Assembly: GCF_963678635.1 (NCBI RefSeq) | Contig: NC_087062.1 | Span: 1 to 64,000 of the forward strand | Direction of reading: 5' to 3' | Source of the DNA: Symsagittifera roscoffensis | Lineage: Eukaryota > Xenacoelomorpha > Acoela > Convolutidae | DNA length: 64,000 nucleotides | Part shown: piece after piece, positions 9,991 to 23,170 of the stretch | Position numbering within the stretch: position 1 is the stretch's first letter | Layout: each line of letters begins with the position of its first letter | The notes under the pieces: generated by a model | Databases searched by the model: none | What the model was told of the DNA's origin: nothing | Seen by the model: only the letters and a program-made list of their open reading frames with translations | Translations under genes and position numbers: made by a program

Positions 9991-12776
9991 CACGTTACTA
10001 TGATTGAAGCTGCTGTAAGGGAAAAGAGGTAAAAAAAAATAATCTTTCAATACTTTTTTCGTAGTTTTGACTGTTAAGACTTTTGTCTTGGTACATTTCT
10101 CTTCTCTGCATTTCAAGTTATTTTGAGAAATCTCAGGTTTTTTAAATAATAATTTCACTGTTTTGACTGTATTGAACGCTGACTGAACTTTGCAGATAAG
10201 AGAAATCTATCAGGAAAGTAGTCTTAACAATCATAACTGTGAAAACAATATTTAAGGATTTGTCTCAAAACACTTTTTTCTTTTAGCAGTTTTTTTCAAA
10301 AAAAATCAGCAGAAATTTTAACGTACAATGAAAGTCAGACAAAGGAAACCTACCAAGAAATCTTAAAAAGTCTTGAAAAAATAAATTGGCTAACTGAAAC
10401 CCAATCAAAAGACTCAACGATCTCATACTGCATGACACTGATTTTTCACTTCCTAATTTTTGGGGGAGAAAACGTTTTCTTTAGCTAATACAGTCGCTTG
10501 GTGTTTTTTAAGAAAAATCAGTTTTATTAGAGTAACACGGAAGAACTGAAAACGCCACAAAATCCTATACGGAAAAAAAGTACAATACTCTATTTCACAG
10601 TTAGAAATGAGGATATAACTGAAAAGTAGCGTTAAGTTAATAAATTCTTTTTTGCCAGCCGTGACATCAGTTCTTGAGGTGAAATTTCTTTGGAAAGATA
10701 AATTGAAATGGAAATTAGAGTTTTCTCAAACTGATTCGAGAACACGTGTTTGAATTTGGTGCAGAAAATTTTCTGAATTTTTCAAAATTAAGCAAAAAAA
10801 AACAGTTTTCAAAGTTGATGCAAAAAAATTTTAATGAACACTTTAACTTCAGGCGAAAATGATTTTACCTCTCAATTGTATGCAAGAAATTTTCGCAAAC
10901 TTTCAAAAAATTGAAAAAACGAAAAAACTAATGTATTGAACAAGTACTCAAATGTGTCTCAGATTTTTGAGGTTCAGAAGCAAAACGTTTAGGTTTTCAC
11001 AATAACTGTTTTCTTTAAACAACAAGCTATTTCATCCGGAAATTTTTGAAAAGTGTTGTACCTAAATTGTATCTGTTGCAAAAATTTGAAGTGTTCTGGA
11101 CGTTTAGGCAAAAAGAATATGGAATTGAAAATAGTTTTATTTGTATAACAAATTATACTTTCTAGTTAGTAAATTGGAGTCTTCTTGAAAAACTTAGACT
11201 GTTTTGAATGAAAATTCATAATTCTGAAAAATTTTATACGTATTATAGGTTATTGGATTGGTAAGCGCGTGACAAAACATCTAGAAACAAACATCTAAAC
11301 AATACTACTACATAACTACCGAAGCACATACGTGGTAAAGATGACCATACATATCATGAAAACCCATACACAAGTATCTGGTGCTTTTCGTTTTTCTACA
11401 CTATCTACAGTAAAAACCTTGCGTCTTCCAGACAATTCAGAAACAATTTAAAAAATTTTAAGTTTAGTTAGAGTTTCATGTCTCATTTTGGCGCATCAGA
11501 CACATAATCGAGTAGCAAATTTCGAAATCTACAGTGAAATCTACAAATTTTGAGGACACATTATTTTGAAATCTACATAATTTAAACACTGTTTTGGTGA
11601 GCACATGCATCATCCATTTACCCATATAAATAAACAATTTTTCAAAAACTCCTATTTATAAAAACAATGAGGCATCATTCAGACATGAACAACAAATCGA
11701 CATACATCATATAGGCACAAAGAGACAGAAAACTTTTTAAAAATCAATGGTAACTAGTGAAGTATTTTGGAGTTTTCTCAGCAAAACAACATAAACTTTC
11801 AGCTTACGGTTTCATTTAAGTTGTATTACACATTTCAAAATGCTTTGAAACAATTATAAAAAATATACTCTACTTTTTAAATGAATATGTATTGCTTAAA
11901 CACAGTTACTCGTCTTCAAACTATACATAAACCATACAAACTCTATTGCACAATTTTAACATACGTACAGGCGTGCAGACAAACCTACAACAAGCACGTA
12001 GGTTTCTTGTAGACTTAGTCAGACAAACGTACACCCATTAGATACTTGTACGCTTTTTCACATGCATAATACTTAAAATCATACAACTAATATATATACT
12101 TGCAAAAGAAAGACATAAATCAAAAATAACAAATATTCAAGCACATTACATCGAAACGGATGCCTAAAATAACTCAAAACCTTTTTTTATCTATTTACCG
12201 AGGAACATTTAACACAGAGAGATATTAAATCAAATTGATCAAATAATTGGTTAATTGATGTTTATCCGTGTCGATTTTTGTTACTTTCCTATAGCAAAAA
12301 CCAAATTAAAAAAATATATATTTGCTGGACTCAAACTCTGGGACCCTGCAACAGATGAGGCTCAAAGCACCATAACCGTGAATCGAAAACAAATTAATCC
12401 TGAACATAACCAATTTTGCTGAGACATGGTGGCATCTGCTTTCCCTTCGAAGCAAGGCATACTTTTTTTCTACGTGCAATCGTTTTGCGTTTACCACGAA
12501 AATATAATCAATCGTTGTTGCGTAAAGCATTGCTGCATTTTAAAAAAAAAGGTTAATGTCATGAAATAGGGAGTGATTAGATTTCGCATCGGACGTTTTA
12601 GACAAAGTTTTCCATAATATTTGGCGGACTTCTGAAAAAATAAACAAAAGAAAACGAAATTTTCACTGAAAAGTTTTTTTGTCTTTTATAATCCATAAAA
12701 CTTTAGGTATCATAATAAAACATGGTAGTTAAGTTTAAAAAAACAGGTTTTCATATATGAGAACAGTAAGCAAACA
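9991..12776. other. Gene-poor DNA right of the Bel/Pao element (copy 1)
   Basis: AT-rich sequence with many short A and T runs and no convincing coding region. A 74-codon frame at 12306-12530 (minus) is kept in the tandem copy only because the duplication is recent. I see no RNA gene, TIR or LTR in this stretch. Confidence 0.55.
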
Positions 12777-13972
12777 CTAGAAGTCGTACATAGCAGAAAA
12801 TGGTTGGTCTGGATCTGGGATAGTATTTGATATTTGTTCAGTGAGAAGTGTTTTTGTTTCATCAAATCGTTTTTGGTGTTCTATTGTCCATTCAGAAACT
12901 TTTTGCTGTCTGAGAATGTTATAGAATGGTCTTGAATATAGATGCATTTTACAGACATAACTACTTAAGAAATTAAGCATTCCAAGAAACTCTTGGATTT
13001 TCTTCTGATTTGATTGAGGCTGAAGCTTGATAATTGCGTCGATGCGGGATTGTGATGGAGTTTTTGTATTTCCTTCTATAATATGTCCAAGAATTTGTAA
13101 ACGGGTGAGAAAAAATTGTGATTTATCCGGGGCTGCCTTCAAGTTTTCTTTAAGTAGAAATTAATGGCATTTATCTCAGACATTAATTACTTCGTTTTTT
13201 GTCTGTGATTGCATGAAAACATCGTCTAAAAATATAATAACATTTTTACTGAGACTGATTGGTCAAAAAATTTTACTCATAAAAGCTGAGAATGCTGCTG
13301 GTTCTATGGAGATTCCAAGGAAAGTCTATTAAATTAATATTGTTGGTTTCCAATGACGAACTATGTTAAACGCCGTGATTGTTCATCTTGTGGCCTTTGA
13401 TTTTATGCACTGTTCATGTCAGCTGTTGTTAAGTACTTTCCGTTTATCTTTGTGAGAATAACCTGCTTGAACTGGTTTTATGGGCCAATTACATTTAGGT
13501 TCAACAATGGATGAATTGAGGTTTTTACGATTTTTATTTATTCTCCTTTAGCTAAATTAATAACGAGTTTTATGAATGTGTTGCCCATTGGTTGTTCTTA
13601 TTGATTTACTGGGGAAATGATTTCATATTATTCTAGTATATCCAGTAATCTTGACTTTATCTTGCAAGTGAATTGTGACTTTACTTGCTCGTTGCTTTTT
13701 GAAAATTGCATCAGGTTTTAGAGGTAGGTGTAGAGGTGAACCCACTTTTCAAACATCAAAGTTAGATGTGGCGTAAACCATTGAGTATTTTAGTAGCAGT
13801 TCGGCTAGTGGTTCAAATTCTTTTTGTGTAATTTGAGAGTGTTGAAAGTTGAACATTGTAAGGAATTTTGTTGTTCAGTGGTATATTTTGATATCTGAAA
13901 TGTTGGTATAAAATAATATGTTTTTTGTAAAATATTCTTTGCATCGTTTTTTATCATCTATTGTTAATATTC
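12777..13972 (-). pseudogene. Fragment of family-3 (env-bearing Ty3/Gypsy-like) pol: RT to RNase H start
   Basis: The 121-codon frame 13142-12777 encodes KAAPDKSQFFLTRLQILGHIIE...KKIQEFLGMLNFLS, the RT thumb/connection, followed by the start of RNase H (SNTIPDPDQPFSAMYD). It matches the plus-strand RT at 53834-54800. Further right (13143-13972) the RT palm and the sequence before it can be traced with many stops and frameshifts. It is cut at the right by the tandem-duplication joint and has lost the last Asp-containing segment of RNase H on the left. It is a remnant only. Confidence 0.8.
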
Positions 13973-13991
13973 AATTCTTTTTTTGCAGGCC

Positions 13992-15001
13992 TTATGCTGA
14001 AACTTTTCTCAGCACCATGCAACAAGACCTTATGGGTGCTTTCACAACCCGGCTTAGTGCATTTGCGGGCTTTAGGGCATTTTCGGAACATGTGGTCAGG
14101 TTGCAAGCAAGCAAAACACAACCTATTTTGCGGGGAGATTTGAGCTCGATGAGTAGGGGTCTTTTCCTTAAATACAGAAAAACTCCAGAGTGGATGTTTA
14201 CCCTTTCACTGGAGGCACGGAGCATAAAATGGTTTTTCAACTTTTGAAGCAGCGGCAAAAACTTTTGTAGGTGGTTTATGGAAACCAGTTTTTGGAGTCT
14301 CCTCAGGTCGTGACTTATTCTGACTCACACGCATACGTTCATGTGCCTCAGCCTTGTTGCTGAGCCAATCATTAAAGTCTAAAACGGTTGGTTGTCTCCA
14401 ACATTTCTTTACAGAGTGGAGATACCATGACTCTTTCATATTTGGAGGCAATTTTGAAATAACTTGATTCAAAACGGATGTACTCTTCAAGTCGTACTCA
14501 TATCCTAACTATTTTTAAACAGCGACAAGACTGGATATACAGGAAGCGAAACTGATAATGCTTTCTGAATTGTGCATTTTAAGAGGTGAAAATTCGAAAG
14601 TTTTTCAAGATGAGCTGCCACAATCGTCTGTGGTTGTCCAAATTTCCTCTCTAGAAATTTCAAAGCGTCCTTGTAGAATACTCCACTGTAAGCGAATTCG
14701 GCAATTGCATTCTTCGCTTTGCCTGAAACGAGAGTTTTGAGATATGTCAGTTTGACATCATCATTTAAAATTTTTGCATCGATTGCACTTTTGAACTGAC
14801 CAAAGCATTCGGGCCACTGCAATGGATTTCTGTCGAAAGAAGACAATTTCCATTCAGGCAAGGGACCTTTCTGGCTCAGTGTCAAGATTTCAGCTAGATC
14901 TTGATTTGCGATTGGTTTACTGCCCGAGGACGTAAATGGGCCATATTTTTTGTTCTCATTTGTATAAGGCGCCATCAGCGGTTTTGAATAGATTGCGGCG
15001 T
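13992..15001 (-). pseudogene. Bel/Pao gag capsid region, tandem copy
   Basis: Same DNA as 5061-6070: the DUF1759-like capsid segment (14975-14505) and the C-terminal gag part (14490-14206), then a truncated zinc-knuckle region at 14258-13992. The reading frame has the same two frameshifts as copy 1, so these predate the duplication. Copy-specific changes include Pro for Ser in the SSFDRN motif region. The copy has no protease or pol: it ends at the duplication joint. Confidence 0.85.
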
Positions 15002-16265
15002 CTAAAGTTTTAGGATCACCGACATAAAAAGTTGTTCCTCCGCTAGAGAACGGTGAACAATCGATGGCTGTGTGACATAATATGAGTTAGGGGAGAAGGT
15101 GACTGTTGGACGATTGAGAGGACCAACGTTAGTTGGTAAAAGCGGTTGGTACACAAAATTTGCGGAAATACTTGGAAGAAAGGTTTGTTGAGCAATGGGC
15201 GTTGAGCTCGTCGGTATATTAGAATGATGAAAACTACTCTGCATCAAAGGGTTGTAGTTGTATAGGTTGGTCAAAAGTAGTTGTTCCTGTGGCTCATACG
15301 TGCTGTTTAATTTTGGATTTGGCAAGCTGACACTCGTTTTTGATGTGTGAGGGACATTAACACTCTGTGGGTTTATACACGTGGTTTCGAAATAATCAGC
15401 AAATGGATGTGATTTATTACTCATCGTCAAATTTCTACTGAAGGGCGGTTCAAAACTTGAAAATGACAAGAACTCTGAAGCTGGTTCCAGATTGACACTT
15501 TGGACTGGCTCCACGGGCTGAACTATCTCCTGAGTTGGGAATTGAGTGTTCACCCAACTTCTTGTCCTGTCTTCCTCCGTTTGGTTCTCCTGATCGGCCA
15601 TTGCCAATTTTGATCTGCTACGACGAAGTTCACCTATTTCAGAGGCGTCTTTCAGATATTCAGCCTCTTCGTTAGTTGCTTCAGTTAGCTTTTGACGGCT
15701 TTCCTCTACAACCACATCAAGATCAAGTTGATCCTTCATCGACTAAATCTGGATCTCTTGCTTTTTCAAACGAAGCTTAGCCTCTACTTGGCGTTCAACT
15801 TCCTCGCGTCTAATTTTTGCATGGGCTGCCTCTCTTCGACGCTCACTGGAAGTCATTGATGCAATCTTAGAACGCTGTGAAAGGGGTTTCTTGGAACGGA
15901 CGGATTCGATTGGCGTTGGGGTTCGTGCAGTTGCTACCTGGTCCTCTTGATGTTTAATTTGAAAGTAATTTTTAGCTAGACCTAATACATCGTCATGTTT
16001 TGCAGTGGTAGATCCTAGGTAAAAGTTGATTTATTGTTTCAGCAGCGTTGTTGCTGTGCATAGACAAAGATTTAAGCTCATCATTTTTCTCTATATTTTT
16101 TTGCAAGCAAATGCTACATTTTTCTATGTACGTTTCAATTTTAGCTGGTCTATCATTCGCACTTATATATTCTGTGATTTTGGCATGGTAATCGAAAAAA
16201 TTTGTTTCCAACTCTTTCCTGGCAAGATAAATTTTGTTTAGCTTCTGGCCGAGATCAAGCTCCAT
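15002..16265 (-). pseudogene. Bel/Pao gag N-terminal region, tandem copy
   Basis: Equivalent of 6071-7334. The Met at 16265 opens a 90-codon segment, then the coiled coil follows after a frameshift. A stop codon specific to this copy lies at about 15745. No promoter-proximal difference is visible. Confidence 0.82.
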
Positions 16266-16497
16266 TTTGAAATATTTGTTTTAAATAAGAGCAAAAAAAT
16301 AGTGTCGGTTGACGGAATCACACTAGAGTCAATTCAATTAGCCGCGTCCTATACCGAACGAGAGGATCCTCGCAAGACCCCTACAATTCTCGTTGCCTAC
16401 GGAACAGAAGGACAACAAACTACAAGATTGAAAAGAAAGATGGATTTAACTAATGAAAAAAAAACAAATCAAGATTTATAATGCCTAACAAATGTTA

Positions 16498-16980
16498 AAT
16501 ATTCTTCGACTGTTGTCATTTGTGAAATCTTTTGCTTATCTACTTTTCTTTTCCTTGAACTTGGTCGACGACTTTCAACTTTATTGATAAACTCGGACAG
16601 ATTGGGGAAATAACGTCGAATTATTCTCAGCTTACGAATTTAAGCTTAAGCTTACGAATTAGTTCTTTGTTGCTAGCTTTTCTTTTTGATATTAAATGTT
16701 TGGTCACATTAATTGTTAATATTCCTGTTTCAACCAAACGACCATAAATATTGGGGGTATTTTGACGGTGTACGTAAACAATGGCTGATATTTTGTTTTT
16801 ATATTCTTCTAAAACTTTAATCAGATTTTCTGGTGTATGTGGGTTATCATTGTTTGATCTATGCTTGCTCAATGAATTATTTATAACATCGCGCCAAATT
16901 ATAAAGTTTTTCTCTATCATACATTTTGGGGAATTGCTTAAAAGATATTGAACAGTCTTTTGCCGGTTATTTGCATTCAT
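16498..16980 (-). pseudogene. Truncated copy of the unknown leader ORF
   Basis: Copy of 7538-8071. The first ~112 codons (16980-16645) are nearly identical, then a local rearrangement has removed about 130 bp and left a short tandem AAGCTTACGAATT (about 16629-16661). The old C-terminal sequence is still recognisable at 16498-16625 but out of frame. Confidence 0.6.
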
Positions 16981-17865
16981 TAAAGCTTAAACCTGGAACT
17001 GCTTTAAAAGTGTCATCGAGGCGTTTTTGTAGAGTTAATAGTAATGTACTTACGGAGTGATGGAGAGAACTCGCAGCAATGATGAACACCATTAAGAGTG
17101 ATAAGCGATACGGTTGTTTTAATGGCAATCAATTTAAGGAGTCTGTTGATGTAAATTCTTTTCTTAGAAATGAAAAGAAAAAAAATAATTATCACGATAA
17201 TAACTTTAAGAACACTTAGCTGAGGGTTTTGTGAGGTTTTGCTAAGAATTCGATCAGTACTGTTTAAGTTAACAAGTACGGTTTATCGGTTAAACTCAAC
17301 TACGTTAGGGCGAAACGGTAGTAGCAACGGTCGCGGCGGTATGCGGCCGAAAACGGGGCGAGCCGAGCAAATTTTTAAAGTTTATCAAACCACTGGAGGA
17401 AACCGAGGTAGGGATTCACTCAAAAAACGCTCGACACGATTGACGGTTTAAACAGCTGAACGGGCGAGACGAACACGGTGTGTTCCGATTTTGCTGTAAA
17501 ATCGGGCAAAAAAAATTTTTTTTTTGTCAGTGAAAGTTTTGGGAAAAGTTGGAATAATTTTTTTTTTCGAGATTTTTTTTTTGAAAATTTTTTTTTATTT
17601 TTTTTTGCGAAAATTTTTTGGAAAATTTTCTGGATTTTTTTTCACAAAACTTTTTTGGGTTCGAGACTATCCTGGGGTAATAGGGTACTGGGTATGAACT
17701 AGGATTAGGTATCTAGTACGGTCTTAATCGGTTTGCAATTAACAACATCGTATGTAATTTTATAGCACTGATAATCAAAAAAGTAGCTCTTTTTTTGGTT
17801 AAAAAACTAGCACAAATTAGAGTCTAAAAGTTAGTTGAAAGCACAGTTTCGATCTTACAAGTATT

Positions 17866-18440
17866 TTGCAGGTAGTTCACCGGGCCTGAGTCCAAAAGTA
17901 CACGAAGATTCCACAAAAAAAAAACACTTTCCGCCTTGTGTGATGTCGGCCTTCTGGCTTGTCGGCTTTGAGTATGCAGTGTCGACTTTGAAGTGGAAGT
18001 TGTCTCCTAGGTCTCCCGAGGGTCTCCCGAGTCGCGTGTACAGAGCGTGTGACGTGAACAGTGTGAGTAGTCAGTCTTCTGGGAGTGCCTTGAACAACAT
18101 TCTCTCCAAAGACTTCTCCAAGGACAATGAATCAACCAAGCTGCTTTTGGAGGCAGATTTGCAAATCACATCATGCAAAGATCTATCTAAAGGTGGTCCA
18201 ATCGGTTGCAAAGAACAGATTGAAGTTGACAGCCCCGAAGGACAGAAGCAGAATCTAGTTCTCAAGTCGGATTTAAACTTAATCAATATCGAATTTCCAC
18301 CCGGTGTGACCGAATATACGATTAGGTTAATAGACGAAGGTGTTTGTGCCAAACTCCTGTCTTTCAAAGTTGCCTGTTTTGTATGTGAGTCGCAAATTGA
18401 TAACTTGGTTCAATTCAAAGAGCGAGTCGCGGCACCAAAA
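17866..18440 (+). pseudogene. Eph-receptor ligand-binding-domain-like segment, tandem copy
   Basis: Copy of 8957-9525, open from 17835 to 18533. Few residues differ (TPC to TSC, SEL to SDL, AASK to AAPK) and the cysteine pattern is kept. The frame continues into the LTR for longer here because the LTR-proximal T run is one base longer. The copy arose by the tandem duplication, so it is not independent evidence for capture. Confidence 0.6.
18420..18437 (-). other. tRNA primer-binding site, tandem copy
   Basis: The plus strand reads GAGCGAGTCGCGGCACCA, a perfect tRNA-like 3' end with CCA, three bases from the LTR start. This copy is the better guide to the original primer because 9505-9522 carries one substitution in the CCA. 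Confidence 0.78.
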
Positions 18441-18906
18441 TGTTCTGGCCTTTTTTATATTTTTTTTATAACTTATAAAAACAGGAAACAGAATCGGTTT
18501 AAATCAAGAGAATCAATAAACGGCGAATTTTAGTAATTTGCAAGGCACGAAATTAGCAACAACATTACACGTATCAAGTTAATAAGTGGGCTTGTTCATG
18601 CCCCGATTTGTGTGATTTATGTGTTGTTTCACAATGAGTTCATACTTAGTTCACTCAGTTTAACTATTAGAAGCTCAATTGCAAACCAAATTTGAACCGA
18701 TTAAAATATTAGCATTTTATGTTCTGTCAGGTTCGGCTCAAATAGGATTCTCAAATGAAATGACTTAGGTGAGAATCGAACCCACGCCGAACTCCCCGGA
18801 ACGCACTATGTATACGCTGAGCTATATAGCTGGTATTGTTAAGCAACTATACTGGTTTTACACTATACTTTCATACTTTCACTTTTAATGCTATGTAGCA
18901 TTAACA
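18441..18906 (-). repeat. Bel/Pao 5' LTR, tandem copy
   Basis: A 466-bp LTR nearly identical to 9526-9990 and including the tRNA-like segment at 18768-18836. The following bases are CACGT, as in copy 1. There is no matching 3' LTR for this copy because the duplication unit starts inside gag-pol. Confidence 0.9.
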
Positions 18907-21734
18907 CACGTTACTATGATTGAAGCTGCTGTAAGGGAAAAGAGGTAAAAAAAAATAATCTTTCAATACTTTTTTCATAGTTTTGACTGTTAAGACTTTT
19001 GTCTTGGTACATTTCTCTTCTCTGCATTTCAAGTTATTTTGAGAAATCTCAGGTTTTTTAAATAATAATTTCACTGTTTTGACTGTATTGAACGCTGACT
19101 GAACTTTGCAGATAAGAGAAATCTATCAGGAAAGTAGTCTTAACAGTCATAACTGTGAAAACAATATTTAAGGATTTGTCTCAAAACACTTTTTTCTTTT
19201 AGCAGTTTTTTTCAAAAAAAATCAGCAGAAATTTTAACATACAATGAAAGTCAGACAAAGGAAACCTACCAAGAAATCTTAAAAAGTCTTGAAAAAATAA
19301 ATTGGCTAACTGAAACCCAATCAAAAGACTCAACGATCTCATACTGCATGACACTGATTTTTCACTTCCTAATTTTTGGGGGAGAAAACGTTTTCTTTAG
19401 CTAATACAGTCGCTTGGTGTTTTTTAAGAAAAATCAATTTTATTAGAGTAACAAGGAAGAACTGAAAACGCCACAAAATCCTATACGGAAAAAAAGTACA
19501 ATACTCTATTTCACAGTTAGAAATGAGGATATAACTGAAAAGTAGCGTTAAGTTAATAAATTCTTTTTTGCCAGCCGTGACATCAGTTCTTGAGGTGAAA
19601 TTTCTTTGGAAAGATAAATTGAAATGGAAATTAGAGTTTTCTCAAACTGATTCGAGAACACGTGTTTAAATTTGGTGCAGAAAATTTTCTGAATTTTTCA
19701 AAATTAAGCAAAAAAAAAACAGTTTTCAAAGTTGATGCAAAAAAATTTTAATGAACCCTTTAACTTCAGGCGAAAATGGTTTTACCTCTCAATTGTATGC
19801 AAGAAATTTTCGCAAACTTTCAAAAAATTGCAAAAAGCGAAAAAACTAATGTATTGAACAAGTACTCAAATGTGTCTCAGATTTTTGAGGTTCAGAAGCA
19901 AAACGTTTAGGTTTTCACAATAGCTGTTTTCTTTAAACAACAAGCTATTTCATCCGGAAATTTTTGAAAAGTGTTGTACCTAAATTGTATCTGTAGCAAA
20001 AATTTGAAGTGTTCTGGACGTTTAGGCAAAAACAATATGGAATTGAAAATAGTTTTATTTGTATAACAAATTATACTTTCTAGTTAGTAAATTGGAGTCT
20101 TCTTGAAAAACTTAGACTGTTTTGATTGAAAATTCATAATTCTGAAAAATTTTATACGTATTATAGGTTATTGGATTGGTAAGCGCGTGACAAAACATCT
20201 AGAAACAAACATCTAAACAAAACTACTACATAACTACCGAAGCACATACGTGGTAAAGATGACCATACATATCATGAAAACCCATACACAAGTATCTGGT
20301 GCTTTTCGTTTTTCTACACTATCTACAGTAAAAACCTTGCGTCTTCCAGACAATTCAGAAACAATTTAAAAAATTTTAAGTTTAGTTAGAGTTTCATGTC
20401 TCATTTTGGCGCATCAGACACATAATCGAGTAGCAAATTTCGAAATCTACAGTGAAATCTACAAATTTTGAGGACACATTATTTTGAAATCTACATAATT
20501 TAAACACTGTTTTGGTGAGCACATGCATCATCCATTTACCCATATAAATAAACAATTTTTCAAAAACTCCTATTTATAAAAACAATGAGGCATCATTCAG
20601 ACATGAACAACAAATCGACATACATCATATAGGCACAAAGAGACAGAAAACTTTTTAAAAATCAATGGTAACTAGTGAAGTATTTTGGAGTTTTCTCAGC
20701 AAAACAACATAAACTTTCAGCTTACGGTTTCATTTAAGTTGTATTACACATTTCAAAATGCTTTGAAACAATTATAAAAAATATACTCTACTTTTTAAAT
20801 GAATATGTATTGCTTAAACACAGTTACTCGTCTTCAAACTATACATAAACCATACAAACTCTATTGCACAATTTTAACATACGTACAGGCGTGCAGACAA
20901 ACCTACAACAAGCACGTAGGTTCCTTGTAGACTTAGTCAGACAAACGTACACCCATTAGATACTTGTATACATTAGATACACCCTTGTATACATTAGATA
21001 CACCATTAGATACACCCACATGCATAATACTTAAAATCATACAACTAATATATATACTTGCAAAAGAAAGACATAAATCAAAAATAACAAATATTCAAGC
21101 ACATTACATCAAAACGGATGCCTAAAATAACTCAAAACCTTTTTTTATCTATTTACCGGGGAACATTTAACACAGAGAGATATGAAATCAAATTGATCAA
21201 ATAATTGGTTAATTGATGTTTATCCGTGTCGATTTTTGTTACTTTCCTATAGCAAAAACCAAATTAAAAAAATATATATTTGCTGGACTCAAACTCTGGG
21301 ACCCTGCAACAGATGAGGCTCAAAGCACCATAACTGTGAACCGAAAACAAATTTATCCTGAACATAACCAATTTTGCTGAGACATGGTGGCATCTGCTTT
21401 CCCTTCGAAGCAAGGCATACTTTTTTTCTACGTGCAATCGTTTTGCGTTTACCACGAAAATATAATCAATCGTTGTTGCGTAAAGCATTGCTGCATTTTA
21501 AAAAAAAAGGTTTTTGTCATGAAATAGGGAGTGATTAGATTTCGCATCGGACGTTTTAGACAAAGTTTTCCATAATATTTGGCGGACTTCTGAAAAAATA
21601 AACAAAAGAAAACGAAATTTTCACTGAAAAGTTTTTTTGTCTTTTATAATCCATAAAACTTTAGGTATCATATTAAAACATGGTAGTTAAGTTTAAAAAA
21701 ACAGGTTTTCATATATGAGAACAGTAAGCAAACA
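18907..21734. other. Gene-poor DNA, tandem copy
   Basis: Copy of 9991-12776, also without a recognisable gene. The only marked difference is a local expansion at about 20950-21022. Confidence 0.55.
20950..21022. repeat. Short tandem expansion of an ATTAGATAC motif, copy 2 only
   Basis: Copy 1 has a single CCCATTAGATACTTGTACGC at about 12036-12055. Copy 2 has four ATTAGATAC units spaced by ACACCC or TTGTATAC at the same place. The array therefore arose after the 8.93-kb duplication. Confidence 0.75.
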
Positions 21735-23170
21735 CTAGCAGTCGTACATAGCAGAAAATGGTTGGTCTGGATCTGGGATAGTATTTGATATTTGTTCAGT
21801 GAGAAGTGTTTTTGTTTCATCAAATCGTTTTTGGTGTTCTATTGTCCATTCAGAAACTTTTTGCTGTCTGAGAATGTTATAGAATGGTCTTGAATATAGA
21901 TGCATTTTACAGACATAACTACTTAAGAAATTAAGCATTCCAAGAAACTCTTGGATTTTCTTTTGATTTGATTGAGGCTGAAGCTTGATAATTGCGTCGA
22001 TGCGGGATTGTGATGGAGTTTTTGTATTTCCTTCTATAATATGTCCAAGAATTTGTAAACGGGTGAGAAAAAATTGTGATTTATCCGGGGCTGCCTTCAA
22101 GTTTTCTTTAAGTAGAAATTAATGGCATTTATCTCAGACATTAATTACTTCGTTTTTTGTCTGTGATTGCATGAAAACATCGTCTAAAAATATAATAACA
22201 TTTTTACTGAGACTGATTGGTCAAAAAATTTTACTCATAAAAGCTGAGAATGCTGCTGGTTCTATGGAGATTCCAAGGAAAGTCTATTAAATTAATATTG
22301 TTGGTTTCCAATGACGAACTATGTTAAACGCCGTGATTGTTCATCTTGTGGCCTTTGATTTTATGCACTGTTCATGTCAGCTGTTGTTAAGTTTTTTCCG
22401 TTTATCTTTGTGAGAATAACCTGCTTGAACTGGTTTTATGGGCCAATTACATTTAGGTTCAACAATGGCTGAATTGAGGTTTTTACGATTTTTATTTATT
22501 CTCCTTTAGCTAAATTAATAACGAGTTTTATGAATGTGTTGCGCATTGGTTGTTCTGATTGATTTACTGGGGAAATGATTTCATATTATTCTAGTATATC
22601 CAGTAATCTTGACTTTATCTTGCAAGTGAATTGTGACTTTACTTGCTCGTTGCTTTTTGAAAATTGCATCAGGTTTTAGAGGTAGGTGTAGAGGTGAACC
22701 CACTTTTCAAACATCAAAGTTGGATGTGGCGTAAACCATTGAGTATTTTAGTAGCAGTTCGGCTAGTGGTTCAAATTCTTTTTGTGTAATTTGAGAGTGT
22801 TGAAAGTTGAACATTGTAAGGAATTTTGTTGTTCAGTGGTATATTTTGATATCTGAAATGTTGGTATAAAATAATATGTTTTTGTAAAATATTCTTTGCA
22901 TCGTTTTTTGTCATCTATTGTTATATTATTAATTGATAATTCTTCAATAAAAATTGTTGATTGACCTATATCTAACAATTTCAAAAATTATTGATTTGGC
23001 TTGAATTCAAGGTCTGACATATATAGTCGTTATTTGTTCTGTTGCATAATGTTTTGATGGAGTTGACTTGCTGAAAAATTATATACATATCCTGCTAGAG
23101 GCTTCATGTGTCTTCGTTCTTGGTTACATATATAGAGTAGAGTTTGGAGAAAAAATGGCGGTTGATGATG
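21735..23170 (-). pseudogene. Family-3 pol fragment, tandem copy plus its continuation
   Basis: 21735-22941 repeats 12777-13972. Beyond the joint the same element continues: 22984-22763 encodes LLDIGQSTIFIEELSINN, and to about 23170 the reverse complement follows the protease-RT linker at 53230-53680 of the plus-strand element (a phenyl-rich FFSKF region is recognisable as nucleotide similarity). Many stops and indels; no function. Confidence 0.78.

Larger units (their letters stand above)
5042..13972. repeat. 8.93-kb direct tandem duplication, copy 1
   Basis: The sequence from about 5042 to 13972 is repeated directly from 13973 to about 22941 with very few differences (roughly 1% by eye). 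Offsets are 8931 in gag, 8909-8915 around the T-rich tract and 8958 in the right part, so small indels have built up. The joint has short homology: AACTCTTTGTTTGCAG at 5042 and ATTCTTTTTTTGCAG at 13973, followed by the same gag sequence. It joins a family-3 pol fragment directly to Bel/Pao gag. Confidence 0.92.
13973..22941. repeat. 8.93-kb direct tandem duplication, copy 2
   Basis: Copy 2 of the unit at 5042-13972. It carries a second set of Bel/Pao gag, leader, Eph-like segment, primer-binding site, 5' LTR, gene-poor DNA and family-3 pol fragment. The RT fragment continues past the end of the unit (22941-23170), so copy 2 keeps the original right flank and copy 1 keeps the original left flank (Bel pol and 3' LTR). 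Confidence 0.92.

Noticed and set aside
12306-12530. 74-codon minus-strand frame, conserved at 21264-21488, and a box B-like GTTTGAGTCC in it
   Set aside because: Conservation is explained by the recent tandem duplication. There is no convincing box A or tRNA fold, and the frame has no coding features.
13973-22941. Second independent insertion of the Bel/Pao element
   Set aside because: Similarity extends without a break beyond the LTR into 3.9 kb of flanking DNA, so it is a segmental tandem duplication.
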